From positions 14,819,634 to 14,883,633 of the forward strand of contig OY829651.1 in the NCBI GenBank assembly GCA_963691815.1: a stretch of DNA of 64,000 nucleotides. The letters are read 5' to 3'. A model generated the notes under the pieces. The model was not told the origin of the DNA, did no database searches, and was given only the letters and a program-made list of their open reading frames with translations. This stretch comes from Echiichthys vipera. Lineage: Eukaryota > Chordata > Actinopteri > Perciformes > Trachinidae. This document shows, one piece after another, positions 1-12,392 of the stretch. Each line of letters starts with the position of its first letter. The stretch's first letter is position 1. The position numbers and the translations under genes are program-made.

Positions 1-44
1 ACCTCTGTGTTTTCTACACATTTTACACATTTGCTTAATTCAGC

Positions 45-63
45 AAAAAAAAAAAAAAAAAAA
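45..63 (+). repeat. Poly(A) run, 19 bases
   Basis: An uninterrupted A tract. It could be a retroelement tail, but nothing upstream in the window identifies one. Confidence 0.8.
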
Positions 64-189
64 CGTGTGGTAAATGTGCCTTAGTCGTGATCAGTACATC
101 CTCATATATTATTGGCTGCTTAATGATCCATATTCAGAATTGGCAGCTTCAATCAGCTACTTAAGGTTAACTCAAAAGATGTGAGGGGA

Positions 190-520
190 CTTTATAATTT
201 TTCATTTGATAAAGGTTCATATTTGTATTGTGGGTTTCCATGAGAACATGTTTACGGTTATTCTGCATCTCTGTAAAGTCATTGCATCCAGGGAATGAAT
301 GTAAGAGCACTGTAGTCGCTCTTTTTACCTATTTATTATATATCTGTGACATCACAACCGTAAGTATTATCCTAAAACACTGTGTATAAACTAATATAAA
401 ATCCCACTCAGTCATGACCCACTGTGTGGTGGATGGCTGTATCTGCAGGGCAGGCAATAACAGGGTGAGCAGCCTTTTGATTTACAATTTCCGCTTTGTC
501 ACACATCTCCCCCTCAGCGT
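190..520 (+). mobile_element. Interspersed repeat, copy A (same family as 4733-5130)
   Basis: Positions 262-310 align without gaps to 4911-4959, with about 40 of 49 bases identical by eye. Both are preceded by a similar TCATA...TTGGGTTT-like stretch and followed by a similar CCTTTTGATTT-like stretch in the same order, so the homology extends over several hundred bases. No coding sequence is visible. A non-autonomous DNA transposon is likely, but the ends of this copy are not clear. Confidence 0.55.
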
Positions 521-625
521 CAGATACTGAAGCATAGGCCACAAGGCAATGTGTTGATGGACAGTGAAGCTCTGCGTTCACTCATAATCTGACAGTACAG
601 AACCTTCCAGGAGGAATCTGTGGAG

Positions 626-725
<100 letters not shown>

Positions 726-830
726 ATCTGTTCTATGAATGCAACTGCTATGAAACAATCCAAAAAATATTGTTTTATTCCTTTAATTTATTGCTTTGCC
801 CGTACTAAATGGCGCTCACGCTCTTCACTG

Positions 831-832
<2 letters not shown>

Positions 833-903
<71 letters not shown>
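833..903 (+). repeat. (CT)n microsatellite, about 35 units
   Basis: A perfect polypyrimidine TC repeat with purines only on the other strand, so it can in principle form triplex (H-) DNA. Confidence 0.97.
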
Positions 904-905
<2 letters not shown>

Positions 906-1008
906 ACATTTTCCATACCTCTAAGATTGCAGAAATATAGTAGTATTACAGGAATGCTCTTTATGTTGTAATTTAGTCCACCAACTAAATAAACAACTGT
1001 AATGTACA

Positions 1009-1012
<4 letters not shown>

Positions 1013-1039
<27 letters not shown>
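1013..1039 (+). repeat. (TA)n microsatellite
   Basis: A perfect TA alternation of about 13 units. It is the third dinucleotide tract within roughly 400 bases. Confidence 0.95.
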
Positions 1040-1040
<1 letters not shown>

Positions 1041-4000
1041 TCTAGTAAAGTGTTTTTAAATGGGTTTTTGCATTCAGTTGTCAGTTAATTTTGAAAATCT
1101 TCACTAAATTTTCTGCACCATGAATCATGACACTTTTTTTAGTAGGGAAACATAATGTTCTACAAGATCTAGCATTTTCCAGCCAGATCAGATTATTATA
1201 TTGTGTGTAAACCCCACTGCACACCTCCGAATATGCTTCCACAAACACAAAAAGAGAAGAAATTTGGTCACATTGACTTGGCATCTGGATGTGACCAAGG
1301 ATTTAGGGCGGCTTGCTTGTCAAAATGCAATCTCTGAACACAGTGATGATCCATAAGAAACAAGACATCCGTTCAGAGCCAGAGAACTATTTTCCCTCTG
1401 TGAACAAGTCTGTAACCACAGAGAGCAAAACATGAATGACTGGACACATTGTGAATGAGCAGCAGATGAGTGAGCATATATATTTATAAGGCCACTTGCT
1501 TAATTTCAGTCCTGCTCTGCTCTTGCAGACATATTAATAGGCATTTTGTTCTGCACCATCAAAAGTTAAATAGTCTATTAGACTGGTATTAGGACTGATA
1601 TTTATACGTATGACAAAAAGTGTAACCACAAAAAGGTGCTTTTTATTAAAATATGAATAGTGTCTCTATAACTTTTTATAATTTTTGAATTTTCATAAAA
1701 AATCAAGTAATATGATCTAAATGATTAGTTGTAAACCATAAAGTACTAATGGTCATTATTTGTACATGGGTACTAGTGACTTGGTGGCACACATGGCTAA
1801 AACATCAACCAGGTGGTGATTTTAAATTTCTCACCTTTGGAAGAAGCAAAAGTAAGCAGATGGCTGGCCTTTAAGGTCCATAGCACATTGTCGACAACGA
1901 ATTACAGTCCAGAGGGGAATAGGATGGCTGATAACCTCCATCCCATGGTTCCATCTGCTGAATCCTAAGCAAGGACAGTGCATGCAGACATGCAAACCCA
2001 GACATGTACATCATGCATGCCTGATATAGAATTGTACAAATGTGAATTTTGTGAATTTGAATGGGGAATAATTAGCATTTTTTAAGGATGTAGCTTTCCT
2101 GGAAAATATGTATTTTGGTACATTTGCAGAAGGAAAATAACATTTAAAAATGGGCAGAAATCATCAGTCAGACTTTTGTGCAATCATGTTGTTTGTGCTA
2201 AATGAGATATTTGTGCAATTAAAATTGTGAATAGTGGTACTTTCCCTGAAGCAAAATAACCAAATAAAAGAATGATGACATAACAAACTAAGTTAGATGG
2301 TCATCCAAAAGGATTCAACCCTAGCAATTGTACCTTCAGTACAAAGCAATCTCTCGACTGTTTCCAGGATGTCTATTCAAAGCCCCTCTGGATGGCTCTT
2401 TGGGGTGAAAGAAAGAAAAGACTTAGAAATAGCAAGCAAAGGCAATTGTGAGAAAACATGCCAAGCCTGTCTTTTGTCCTGTCGAAACAAAGTGGTTCGT
2501 CATGTTCTGTACATTTACCGGGTTTCAAAATAGGCTTTCATCACAATGGTACTTTCCAAATCCTATTGTGGCAGAACAAGGCAATGATCTCTGAATCAAA
2601 TAGCAAAGGAATAATGTTGTATCTAATTGCAGTTCCTTTACTATACTCTCCAACTGGGTTTAATCTAGCTCCATTCATGCCCATGGTAATCACAACATAC
2701 TGTGCTGCAGAATTACCGCCAAACATAATTCAGGCTGTTATAATTACACAACAGGCAATTGGCAGGGGCCTCCAAAGCCATCAATATAGACTACATAGAT
2801 ACAGTCAGTTGTTTTCATTGATGTCTCAATATTCAAGGGCTACAAGGAAAGACCGGACATTAGAGAGTCACTTTATTCAGCTCCCTTAAAAATTGCAACC
2901 AATGCTGCAGCGACTCGTTCGCTCCCTACAAAACCTGCTGCCTCTGCAATATTGTTCGACCCATTTGTATGTGATGGGAGGTCCCCTCTCCTGCCACACT
3001 TCTATGAGGAGCAGGTACAGGGAAAAAAAAAATCAACGCCTCCGCTGAAACAACAGCTGTTTCTACTTATGTAATGGCTGCAGGATGACTGTTCATATCC
3101 TGACTTGTTGAAGCTGTCACAAATCATTAATCTCGGGCTTGTCTATGGGGCCACGCTGTCAAGTTGTCTTTGGACATCTGTGGCTAGACAGAAGCAGGAC
3201 ACATAATTTAAGTGGGTGCTTCACACCTTCACAATCTTACAAAATCAAGTAACAACAACAATTTGACCTCATCTGCAGCTTTTACTTATATTGATATACA
3301 TACATATTAACTGATGTATAATATATATGTATATATATATCAACAAACTAGAAATTTGATTTTTTTTTCAAATCTAACCACACAAATCTGCTTGCATATT
3401 GAATGTTTAATTCTTGGTAAATATACCAAAAATTAAACATGGTTGGATTTGAAAAGAAAAATCCATTTCTGTCAAGTTAGCACTAATGAAAGCCATTGCA
3501 CATTTCTTGATGGTGGGATTCATGCATGTCTGTTGCTGCCCTAAATGCCATGCTGCATATGTTATTTAGTAGGGTGGCTGTACCTCACACCGAATGGCAC
3601 ATCAAGGGGCTTAGCTGCAGCATTAGTGAGGTCTTAAGTAACTTTTCAATACAGCAAGACATTGAAAAGAGATAATGAGGGAGACTATATGCCCTCTACT
3701 GGTGGATTAAAGCAAATTATATAGGAGAGTTAGGTTGAGATTACTTGACATAATGTACTCAATATTTAAAAAAATTAAAATGTATGACACAGACACTACA
3801 TGACAAGGTACAAGTACATAAGCATTACTTGCTTAATGTGGTCACATGTTAAATAGGAAAATAACATTAACTGTATTTGCAGGGATTCATACAGGTGTGC
3901 TTGTGTTGTGGGTTAAGAGCATTTAATTACGGCAGAGTTGGATTATAACAGGCATTTGATTTTCAATGGAACATGAAGATGGAGGCAGGATGTACAAGAA

Positions 4001-4732
4001 ATAAAGAACCAGATAATTTTTTTTTTTTTTTTCAACTACTCATTGCTGATATTTGCAAATTAGAAGAAATGAATTATAAAAGCATTGAAGCGTTAAAGTG
4101 AGATGTACAGTTTGGCCCAGCTCATAATTGCTTTTTCAAAGACTAGCCTTGGAAGTAATTAGAGGTCGAAATAAAAAACACTAAACATTCAGATAATCAT
4201 CCTGTTATTAACACCTTAGGAGCTGAATTCTGGTATCCGCTTGACCCTATTTGGAAAATAGAGACTCACTCTTTAAACTCAAAGTGTTATGGGATTGATT
4301 AGTACAAAGGTCACCATGTAATACTCCCAGCATATTTGTGGCCCAAGAAGTTATTGACTAAACAAAATGTATGGCGCCACACTTTTCAGCAAGACTGTTG
4401 TTTAGCAGTTCCATGCTGAGCAAAGTTAACTAATGAGGCAGTATTTTAATGTTTTATTAACCGGAAACAAAATCTCCTTTCATTGCCTGACCTTTCATGG
4501 CGGCCATTGTTGAACTTGGGATTGAGTGTGAATTTCATTATTGAGAGAAACTAATCTTTATTGATCAAATTAAAGGCAGGTTGCAGGAGGGGAGAAAGGG
4601 ATGACAAGTGGATTCCATCACAATCATCAAGCTCTAAATCACCATGACAACCCAGTGGTTTCTCATTTTTCCATATTTCTTTCTGAATTATTACTGGATT
4701 GGTCTGACTTTACAAGGACGAAAACATGTTAA
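1040..4732 (+). other. Intronic sequence, no gene recognised
   Basis: AT-rich DNA inside the inferred last intron of the protocadherin gene. The open frames here (up to 143 codons at 2458-2889) show no recognisable domain, and no partner exon structure was found. The only motif of note is a CTCF-like site at 3691-3702. Confidence 0.6.
3691..3702 (-). promoter_or_regulatory. CTCF-like core motif
   Basis: Read on the minus strand this is CCAGTAGAGGGC, which fits the CCASYAGRKGGC core. One such match in 64 kb can occur by chance, so occupancy is unknown. Confidence 0.3.
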
Positions 4733-5130
4733 AGGGGACATATAATGCGAATTTTATGGCTCATACATCTATTTTGGGTTTGCTTTAATGTTAAAAAAAC
4801 ACATTACTTTTATCATACTGTGTAAATATAACTGTATTCCCGCTCCCTTTAAGCACTCTTTAAGTCTGCTCTGACTGGTCAGTGTTTCTGGGTCTTCCCC
4901 ATTTGTGCTCTCTGCATCTCTGCACCGCGATTGCAGCCGGGGAATGACTGTAAAAGCACTTACTACCTATATATAGTATTGCTCACAGTGTGTTTAAAAA
5001 GGCACCGTTTCCGAATATGAGCTGTGTGCATTTCTCTGTGGATCAAAACTCAAAAACTGTCAAATATCTCAACCCTTTGATTTGTAATAATAATGTGACA
5101 CGGAAAGACAACTTTTCATCTGTGTCAGAC
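4733..5130 (+). mobile_element. Interspersed repeat, copy B, starting AAAGGGGACATATAATGC
   Basis: The left end matches the AAAGGGGACATATTATG type of terminus that I recall from abundant fish DNA-transposon derivatives. Internal anchors at 4911-4959 match copy A at 262-310. A matching inverted terminus on the right was not found, so the right end is decayed or truncated. No open frame of interest lies inside. Confidence 0.55.
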
Positions 5131-8100
5131 ACACCTTTTGTTTTTTCCTGACCATATGGTCAATGTTTACTTGGCAACAGGTATAAGGTGCAAATAACTG
5201 TGAATAATATATGCCTGCTTTCACATGCCAGTCCCTTTATACTTTAAAGAAAAACAATGCTTTGCTTTCAGAGGGAAGTCATGCCGTTTTATTCATGGTT
5301 AATTTAATTTATTTACAGTATTTCAGTTTCAATAATTGATGTACCATCGATGGATCATTCTTTGCACAAGAAGGGAAGACAGCATCCTATTTAATTTTGT
5401 TATTTTCCCATTAAAACCTGAGAAAACATCAAAGGCAGAATGATTTAATTAACAATGTGGAGAGTCTGTGTACAGCCGTCTTCATTTTGCAAATTACTCT
5501 TTGCTAAAAAATAAGAGACTTATCAGGTCCATACAGACATCGCTGCACACCTCAAAAGAAGTTGTGTTGACACAAGGAAGGGAAAAATGCATGTCTCCCC
5601 CTGACAGAATTATCCACTTCACAGGTATTTTCAGTTTATAGTTTCCAGGTTGGAAAATTAATACCCTTTCTTCTTTTGCCAGTAGAGTTTACAATCCTTT
5701 GTTGTGCGCTCAGTGAAGTGCGGACTGAACAAGGAACAGACTGGGAGTTTAGTGTTGTATATGGAATATCATTATGATTTGTTCCTTATAGCATACGAAT
5801 TCTTGATAATTGTTTTGGACTGGAAAGTATCTCTAGGAAGCTGTTTCTTAATGATAATTCTCCTCTTGCCACTTGGGTTCAGGAGCTTGCAGTCTGTTAA
5901 CTTGTGGCTAATAGTGAAAATGAATGGTATTTCAGATGGAAATGGAAAGCAATACCGAATGGAGCATTTTAACCACTTAAAATTATAATCGTCCCACCTT
6001 GTTCTTTAAAGGCATATGGATCAAAGAGCAATTGAAAAAAGGTGATGGGAGCCAGGCGTGTTCTCTGTCTCTAATGATGAACACATTATTGAGATTGTTT
6101 CAGCAGTGCAGATAGTTTGTTTAAAGGCCCCTTGTACATTTTGACACTTTTTTTCCCAACACCTCAGTGGCGTCTTAAGGGGAGGTATGATGTCTGATTA
6201 TATTTCCATAATGAAGTATGAATAGAAACGACTGGGGTCACATGCTTGCAAATTAGAAAATTTGTTTATGCTGCTTGTCAAGGAGATGGATGGTTAACAT
6301 CCAGCCTTCCTTCAGTCGGACTTCAATATGTTGACTCCCTGAGAGCCACTGTAAATAAGTGTGTGGGTGTGGAGTGGAAGAGAGATAATGAAAGAAATGA
6401 ACCCTGCTGTATAGGAAACAATCACGGGATGATGTCCAACCTTAAATCTGTTTTTCAGAATGTATCGCCTGCCGCCTTTTCCTTGTTGTATGGACAACCT
6501 GTAGCGGAAGTTGTCTGATCTGGCGCATGCTTTAATAATAAAGCAGAACACCTGGAATTGTCCCCTCTAAAAGAGAAAGAAATCACAGCAAGAAGTGTAT
6601 AAGAGAGGATAACAAGAGGAGGAGACAAACAGAGAGAGCAGAGGCAAAGACCGAAGGAGGGAGAGAAAATAATTTTATTTTAGTTCTAGGGGTGACACTT
6701 CTAGGCACTGTTCCTCCTACTGCTTGACATTTCTGGGTTAGAAAGTGCCTATTACAGCTCACTATTGTCATGTTTCACATAAATTCAACATTAAGATATT
6801 TCCACAGAAATTATCGGTTTTCGTTGTTGAGGAGCGTTTCTTCTGCTCTATTATTCTGGTCATGTGTGAGCCACCACAGGTAAGGAAAAGGAAGTGCAAG
6901 GCAGAATACTGTGGTGATAGAAATGTCACATTTGATAGAATCACACTAATTACAAGGTATGAAATTGTTTTTCGATACCAATACATTGTGTTGGCTATTG
7001 CCATGCTTTGAATGACATTCTAATTCTCACATTATTCCAGGGGATGGGAAAGTATCTGGTGCTCTTTCATTTATTTTAATAATCACATTAATTAGAGCTT
7101 GAATCAATCATGGACGACCTTTGGTAACGTTCAATGAGCAATCGGTTTCTTGCAAAGAGACACAATAAAGTCATAAAAACATGGTGACAGAGGCTTTAAA
7201 GCCAGTTCAGAGAAATGTTCAGAACAATGTTATTGGAAGCAAGGTTTTGACTTATTCCTACATCTACTGAACTTACCATACTGATACTATACAACAAAAA
7301 CAAATAATTCTAATAATAAAAATAATAATTTCAAATGCAGACCTAGCTTGCTTGTTTCACCCTCATTTCCCTACCTGATTTTAGGTTGCAGATGAGTCTG
7401 TGTGTATGTGTATGAGTGTTTGGAGGAGGGAGGGGGGTGAATATCATCAATCAGCATTAACCATCAGCTCTGAGCTATTGACTGATGATTCACCACGGCA
7501 GAATCTCCTCTGACTCTAAAATGAAAGGCAGCAGTGGCAACGTGAGGCAGAGACACTCAGTTGATTGGCACCTCATTGAGTCTGGCAGGGGAGCCTTTGA
7601 TTGCACTAGCTGTCAATATCACATAATTGTTTTTCTTACATACATGGTGCCCTCTGTTTTTGCAGCAGGCTCTACTATTCCATTTGCCTGTATGCTTTTT
7701 TTGCAGAACGTATTATCATTTTGATTATGGAGTGCACATATTAGCTCCCCATACAGAGATTTTATGGCTTCATTTACACTCTTGTTGTGAGCAAAAGATA
7801 ATGTTTGTACACTACCATCACCCAATATGTCATTGTAACATCAGTGCATTAACATTCACAACCCATACCAGACAGCTAGATTAGCTGCTTATGGCTGTAA
7901 ATTTTCTCTTCATGGGTACCCGAGGATGTATCATAGTAGCCAGTTATGCCTTGAAGCCTTAATTGGGCCACTTTCAATTATCACATTAAATGTTTTCCTG
8001 GAATACATATACTGAGCACACTCCAGTCTTGACAAGAGCGAGCACAGCATGTATTCACCGAAGTCAGGCTAAAACTGAGTTTAAATTCCTTCTTAAATGG

Positions 8101-8814
8101 CAACCATAACGGCCAGAGAAAGTGTTCAGGGCTGAGAGAGCAACCCCGTTCCCCACCCCAAGGTCAGTGCAGAAGACAAGATTTAATTGAAATTGAAACT
8201 GTCTACCTGATAGTTTGAAATAATTAGTAATATCAGAGCGGCGAGAGGAAGGAGTCGGGGGGTGACAAAAAATAAAGAGGACGTCAGCCTCAGATTAAAA
8301 TGGCAGGCTGGTGGGGAGTCATGAATTTAAGTGAATTGAATGTCACTGTGATTGACTGGACTTGACTTCTGGATGTCACACATGAAACTCAAACAAGTAA
8401 TGCAAACAAGACACAGACTGTGATACTGAAACTTTGCCAGAAACTGAGAGAGGTGACGAGTCATTTCTATTTTATTAGATAAGGCCAGTGTATAATTGGA
8501 ACTGCTGGCCACTAAATGTTCAGCCTCTAGTCCGGCAAAATACATTATTATGGATGCACGCTTCCCAAAATCGTCTTCCCTGGATTATAGCTCTCTCCTT
8601 CCACCCGTAAAACAAACTCTGCCACCCCTCAGCCCCAGAAGACGTCAGAAGTCACTTCTGCGGGGCCCAACATTTCCGCACCAGTTAATAAAAGGGAAAT
8701 GAATTGTATCAGTGTTGCTGCCTTTGCTCATAGTGAATAGGAAATTATCATAGAGATGGGTAGTGGCGCCTTCACACACTGAATTACATAGAGGGCGAAC
8801 CTGTTTCTCTCGTC
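5131..8814 (+). other. Intronic sequence, no gene recognised
   Basis: Unique-looking AT-rich DNA. I checked it for delta-1 protocadherin cytoplasmic motifs (a VTFxLPxGS-like or SDSGLG-like coding stretch) and saw none. No clear repeat family was recognised. Confidence 0.55.
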
Positions 8815-8872
8815 ACAGACACACACACACACACACACACACACCCACACACCCACACAGACACACACACAC
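8815..8872 (+). repeat. Imperfect (CA)n microsatellite
   Basis: CA units interrupted by CCAC and AGAC variants, followed by ACAAACAAAC. The interruptions suggest an older, more stable repeat than the pure GT tracts elsewhere in the window. Confidence 0.95.
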
Positions 8873-11800
8873 AAACAAACGCAGTGGCTTGAAATAAACT
8901 GCAGGATGAAATTGGCTATAGTGATGTCATCGTGGTGGTGGTAACGAGCCAGGAAGCGCTGGCAATTTTCTCCCACAATTCTACAAACAACCGGACATGT
9001 TAGAGACATTCGGGGCTTTTTCTTGCACTTCCTGGCTCTTCATGCTTCTGCTAAGACATGTCAACATTAAAGTCGATACTAGATGCCAGGCAAAAGAAAT
9101 GTTACATACCCTTGCCTATTTGTGGGTGTTTGTCGTTTTAGAGGAGGATGAAATGCCTGACATAAAGAGGATAGGACCCGGGGACAAACGATGTATACAA
9201 GTGTCCTCAGGGCCGGACAGACACACAAAATCAAAGACTCTGAGTGTTAATATCTGATAGTCAGCACTCTAGGCTAAACAGCATAAAAGACATTGAGGTC
9301 AATGGGTTGCTGGCAGTCTCTGGAGCAAAGTAGTTGCACGGCTATTTTCACCGTCTCCTCCTCTGTGGACTGTTGTGACCACTGGAGCATTCTCTTCATC
9401 ATCACAGACGGAACACAATCAGGGAACCTACTTTATGCTTTTGCCCTTTTATTTTATTATACTCTTTTTTTCTTTTTCTGTTGAGGCTGTTTAGAAACCA
9501 AAGAGGAGCTGTTAGACTTGCCACCCAAGAAATGAAAGCAGTACTGAAGGCACTAAAGGAGCTTTTTCAGCCCAAATGGTTTGATTGCCTTGTGATGAAA
9601 ATTTCTAACAATATATTTAGATCAAATCTAGAACAATGACAGTTATGACAAATATATAAATAACAGGAATAAGCCAAATTATTTTTAGGAACTACGTTTG
9701 GCCAATTTATTTCATTCAGCAATTCAATACTCTGTGTGCAACTTCTCAGCATAAAACAAGAACTGAATGCAAACTAAATTCTAATTGCATTCAGTTATGA
9801 TTGCATGTTGCATGATTCAAAAATGCTTGACTGTGTATTAAATAAGATCACCACACGTCTATTATGTCCAGTTAATTTGTGTCAACAGCACCATGTGATA
9901 AAAGTGGCTGTAATGGCAATTGTGTTTATGCAAGAGGAACAGTTTTTATGATGAGACAGCCTTATGGTTATTTGGCCTGAGAGTGAAATTGTAATGAATG
10001 GTTTCCTTCACTTGGAGTGATTATACAAACAGGAGCAAAATGAGGCTTTATCTATCCTGGAATAAATTGAAGTCAATTGAAACAACAGCTATTTTACGTA
10101 TTCCAGTTGTTTTTCCTCATAGACTGCAAAACACATTCCTGTTTTATTTAATTACTTATGCAATGAACTTGCATGATTCTTTTTTTGCTTATGTTTCAGC
10201 TACTGCCATTTTACACACACTCTCTCCTCCCTGGTGTGTCTATCTGTATGTTGCTCTCGCTGTTGGGAATCTTAGTTGACAATGCCTGCACTCAACACAC
10301 CCCAAATAAAGTGCGTAGTGACAGAAACATTAACACAAGCCAGCCACTGAGTACCTCTGTGATTTTAGTGAGAGCATATCTGTCAGCAGGGCCTGGGGGA
10401 GTAAAAGGCATATCTGAACTTTCAACAGCTGGTGTTTGGGTGGAGGATTGTGACAGTCAACATCAAAACAGTAAAAGTAAAGCTGTGATTTATTGAATGT
10501 GCTGCTTGGGTCTTCTTTCATGTTTGCCACTGATACATTATATGACTTCTCTCCTGCTTTCAAGAACATGGTGACGCGGATGAATTAAACATGTTAAGCA
10601 GGAACAGGTCTTTCTCTGAAAGCCTTACCCTATTCATGATAACCCCTTTTTAGACATTCAGTGGACTTATCACAGCGTATAAATAGGACAGAATTCATTA
10701 TTCAGGGGAGGTTTCAGTGAAAAATTAATAGTTGTCCCCGGAGGAGGGTCTGTGGCACTCCGGAAAAGGAAAACCTTTAAAGTGTACATGCACAGGGGGA
10801 TCTAGAGAGAGTCTGCCCCTCATGTTAAAACCTTTACCAAGCTACACCACACATTGATATTCCAAGTATAAGTTTGCTCAGCACTAATGGCTGTGACTAA
10901 TACCGTATACAGCCTGCATTCATGCCTAAGCTGTCCTCATAATATTTTGAAAATGGAGGAAGAAAAGGAAGCAGAATAGCACGAGTGTCTGCTCCTGACA
11001 TGTATACACCTCATATAATTTAGATTACACATTTTCACGATTGCCTCGTAGGACAGAACACGAGGACTTGAGCTGTTGACATCTGAAGAGAGGCTCCTTT
11101 TTTTGTGACTAAGCTGAATGATTTCACTTCACTGTACAATAAACACACAGCCTGGAAAATCACAACACAAACTATACAGCAGGTCCTCCTCTGAGCTCTG
11201 TCATATAAGAGATTACAATTTCCACCATGCCCAGATCACTCATGCACTGAAATCTTGCCGCCGCTGGTGCTGAGTGGTTTTCAGCCTGCCAGTTATCCGT
11301 TGAAAGATGGGCTTCACGATGCTTTTGTATCCACTTCCTATCTGCCTGGCCATGGAGGTAATAACAGTAATATATGGCTAAGGGAAAACAGAGCTAATCA
11401 TCAATGACTGCAAGATATATAGCATATGCAGTGGCACCTTGTTTATTACCCTCTCTTCTTCTCCTGCTGAATCCATCGGCTATACAGACAGGCTGCTACA
11501 TCCGAGAGCTTCTTCAATGTTAATTTGATTCATTCTTGTTTTCCATAATAATTGGGGGCAATGGGTCAGTGTGATGAATTTGCTTGTTACATGACACAGG
11601 ATGTAGCACGATGGCGGCTGCTGTACAGTTTGTCACCCTCGCCTCTCCTCCATCATGTGAGGCCGAGGCTTCATTTTTATTAGCCATTATCTGAAAACAT
11701 CCCGTGGTTGCATCAGCTCCTAATGCAACAGGTTTATTCTTTTCTTTGAGGACCTGCTTATGCTTCCAAATCTGCTTTTAATTAAAAAAAATGTAATGAA

Positions 11801-12260
11801 ATCTAAGAGTGTTATAAGTGACATTTACATTTTTAGATCAAAGTCATTTAACAAAAAACTCATGATTGTTTAGATAGTATTCCAGCTGGAACCATTCAAT
11901 CTTCGCGCAAATATCAAACAGCTTTGTCAGGTCCCACTTAATCAGTCGATTTTCCTTTCTTTCTTAATCCCTCTAAAAAATATTTCACTTCCTTTTCCAC
12001 ACTGCGGTCTTTATTTTCATTTCCCAGACCTCACATTATCTACACAATATGGTAATTCTCAGACATTCATCCATGTGCAATGAATTTTAAGGTGGATTCA
12101 CATTTTTTTATTCTTATAAATATGCATTTATGTATTGCTTCTTTGACAGTGACAGCGCACCTACAGTATATCCACAGCATGATCGTCCAGCGTTTGTGCC
12201 GACTCGCAAAGGAGAGAATGAATGGCTGCTCTTGTATGATATTTTAAACAGAGAGCACTG
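8873..12260 (+). other. Intronic sequence with a conserved-looking block at 11190-11740
   Basis: No exon or recognised transposon was found. The part around 11190-11740 is less AT-rich, free of simple repeats and full of mixed-composition words, which is how fish conserved non-coding elements often look. This is an impression from reading, not an alignment. Confidence 0.4.

Positions 12261-12392
<132 letters not shown>

Noticed and set aside
2458..2889. Plus-strand open frame of 143 codons in the intron
   Set aside because: No recognisable family, no flanking splice pattern tied to the protocadherin frame, and composition like the surroundings.
6165..6350. CAGTGGCG and GCCACTG words as hAT ends
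   Set aside because: Flanking 8-mers do not match and the similarity of the ends stops after about 8 bases.
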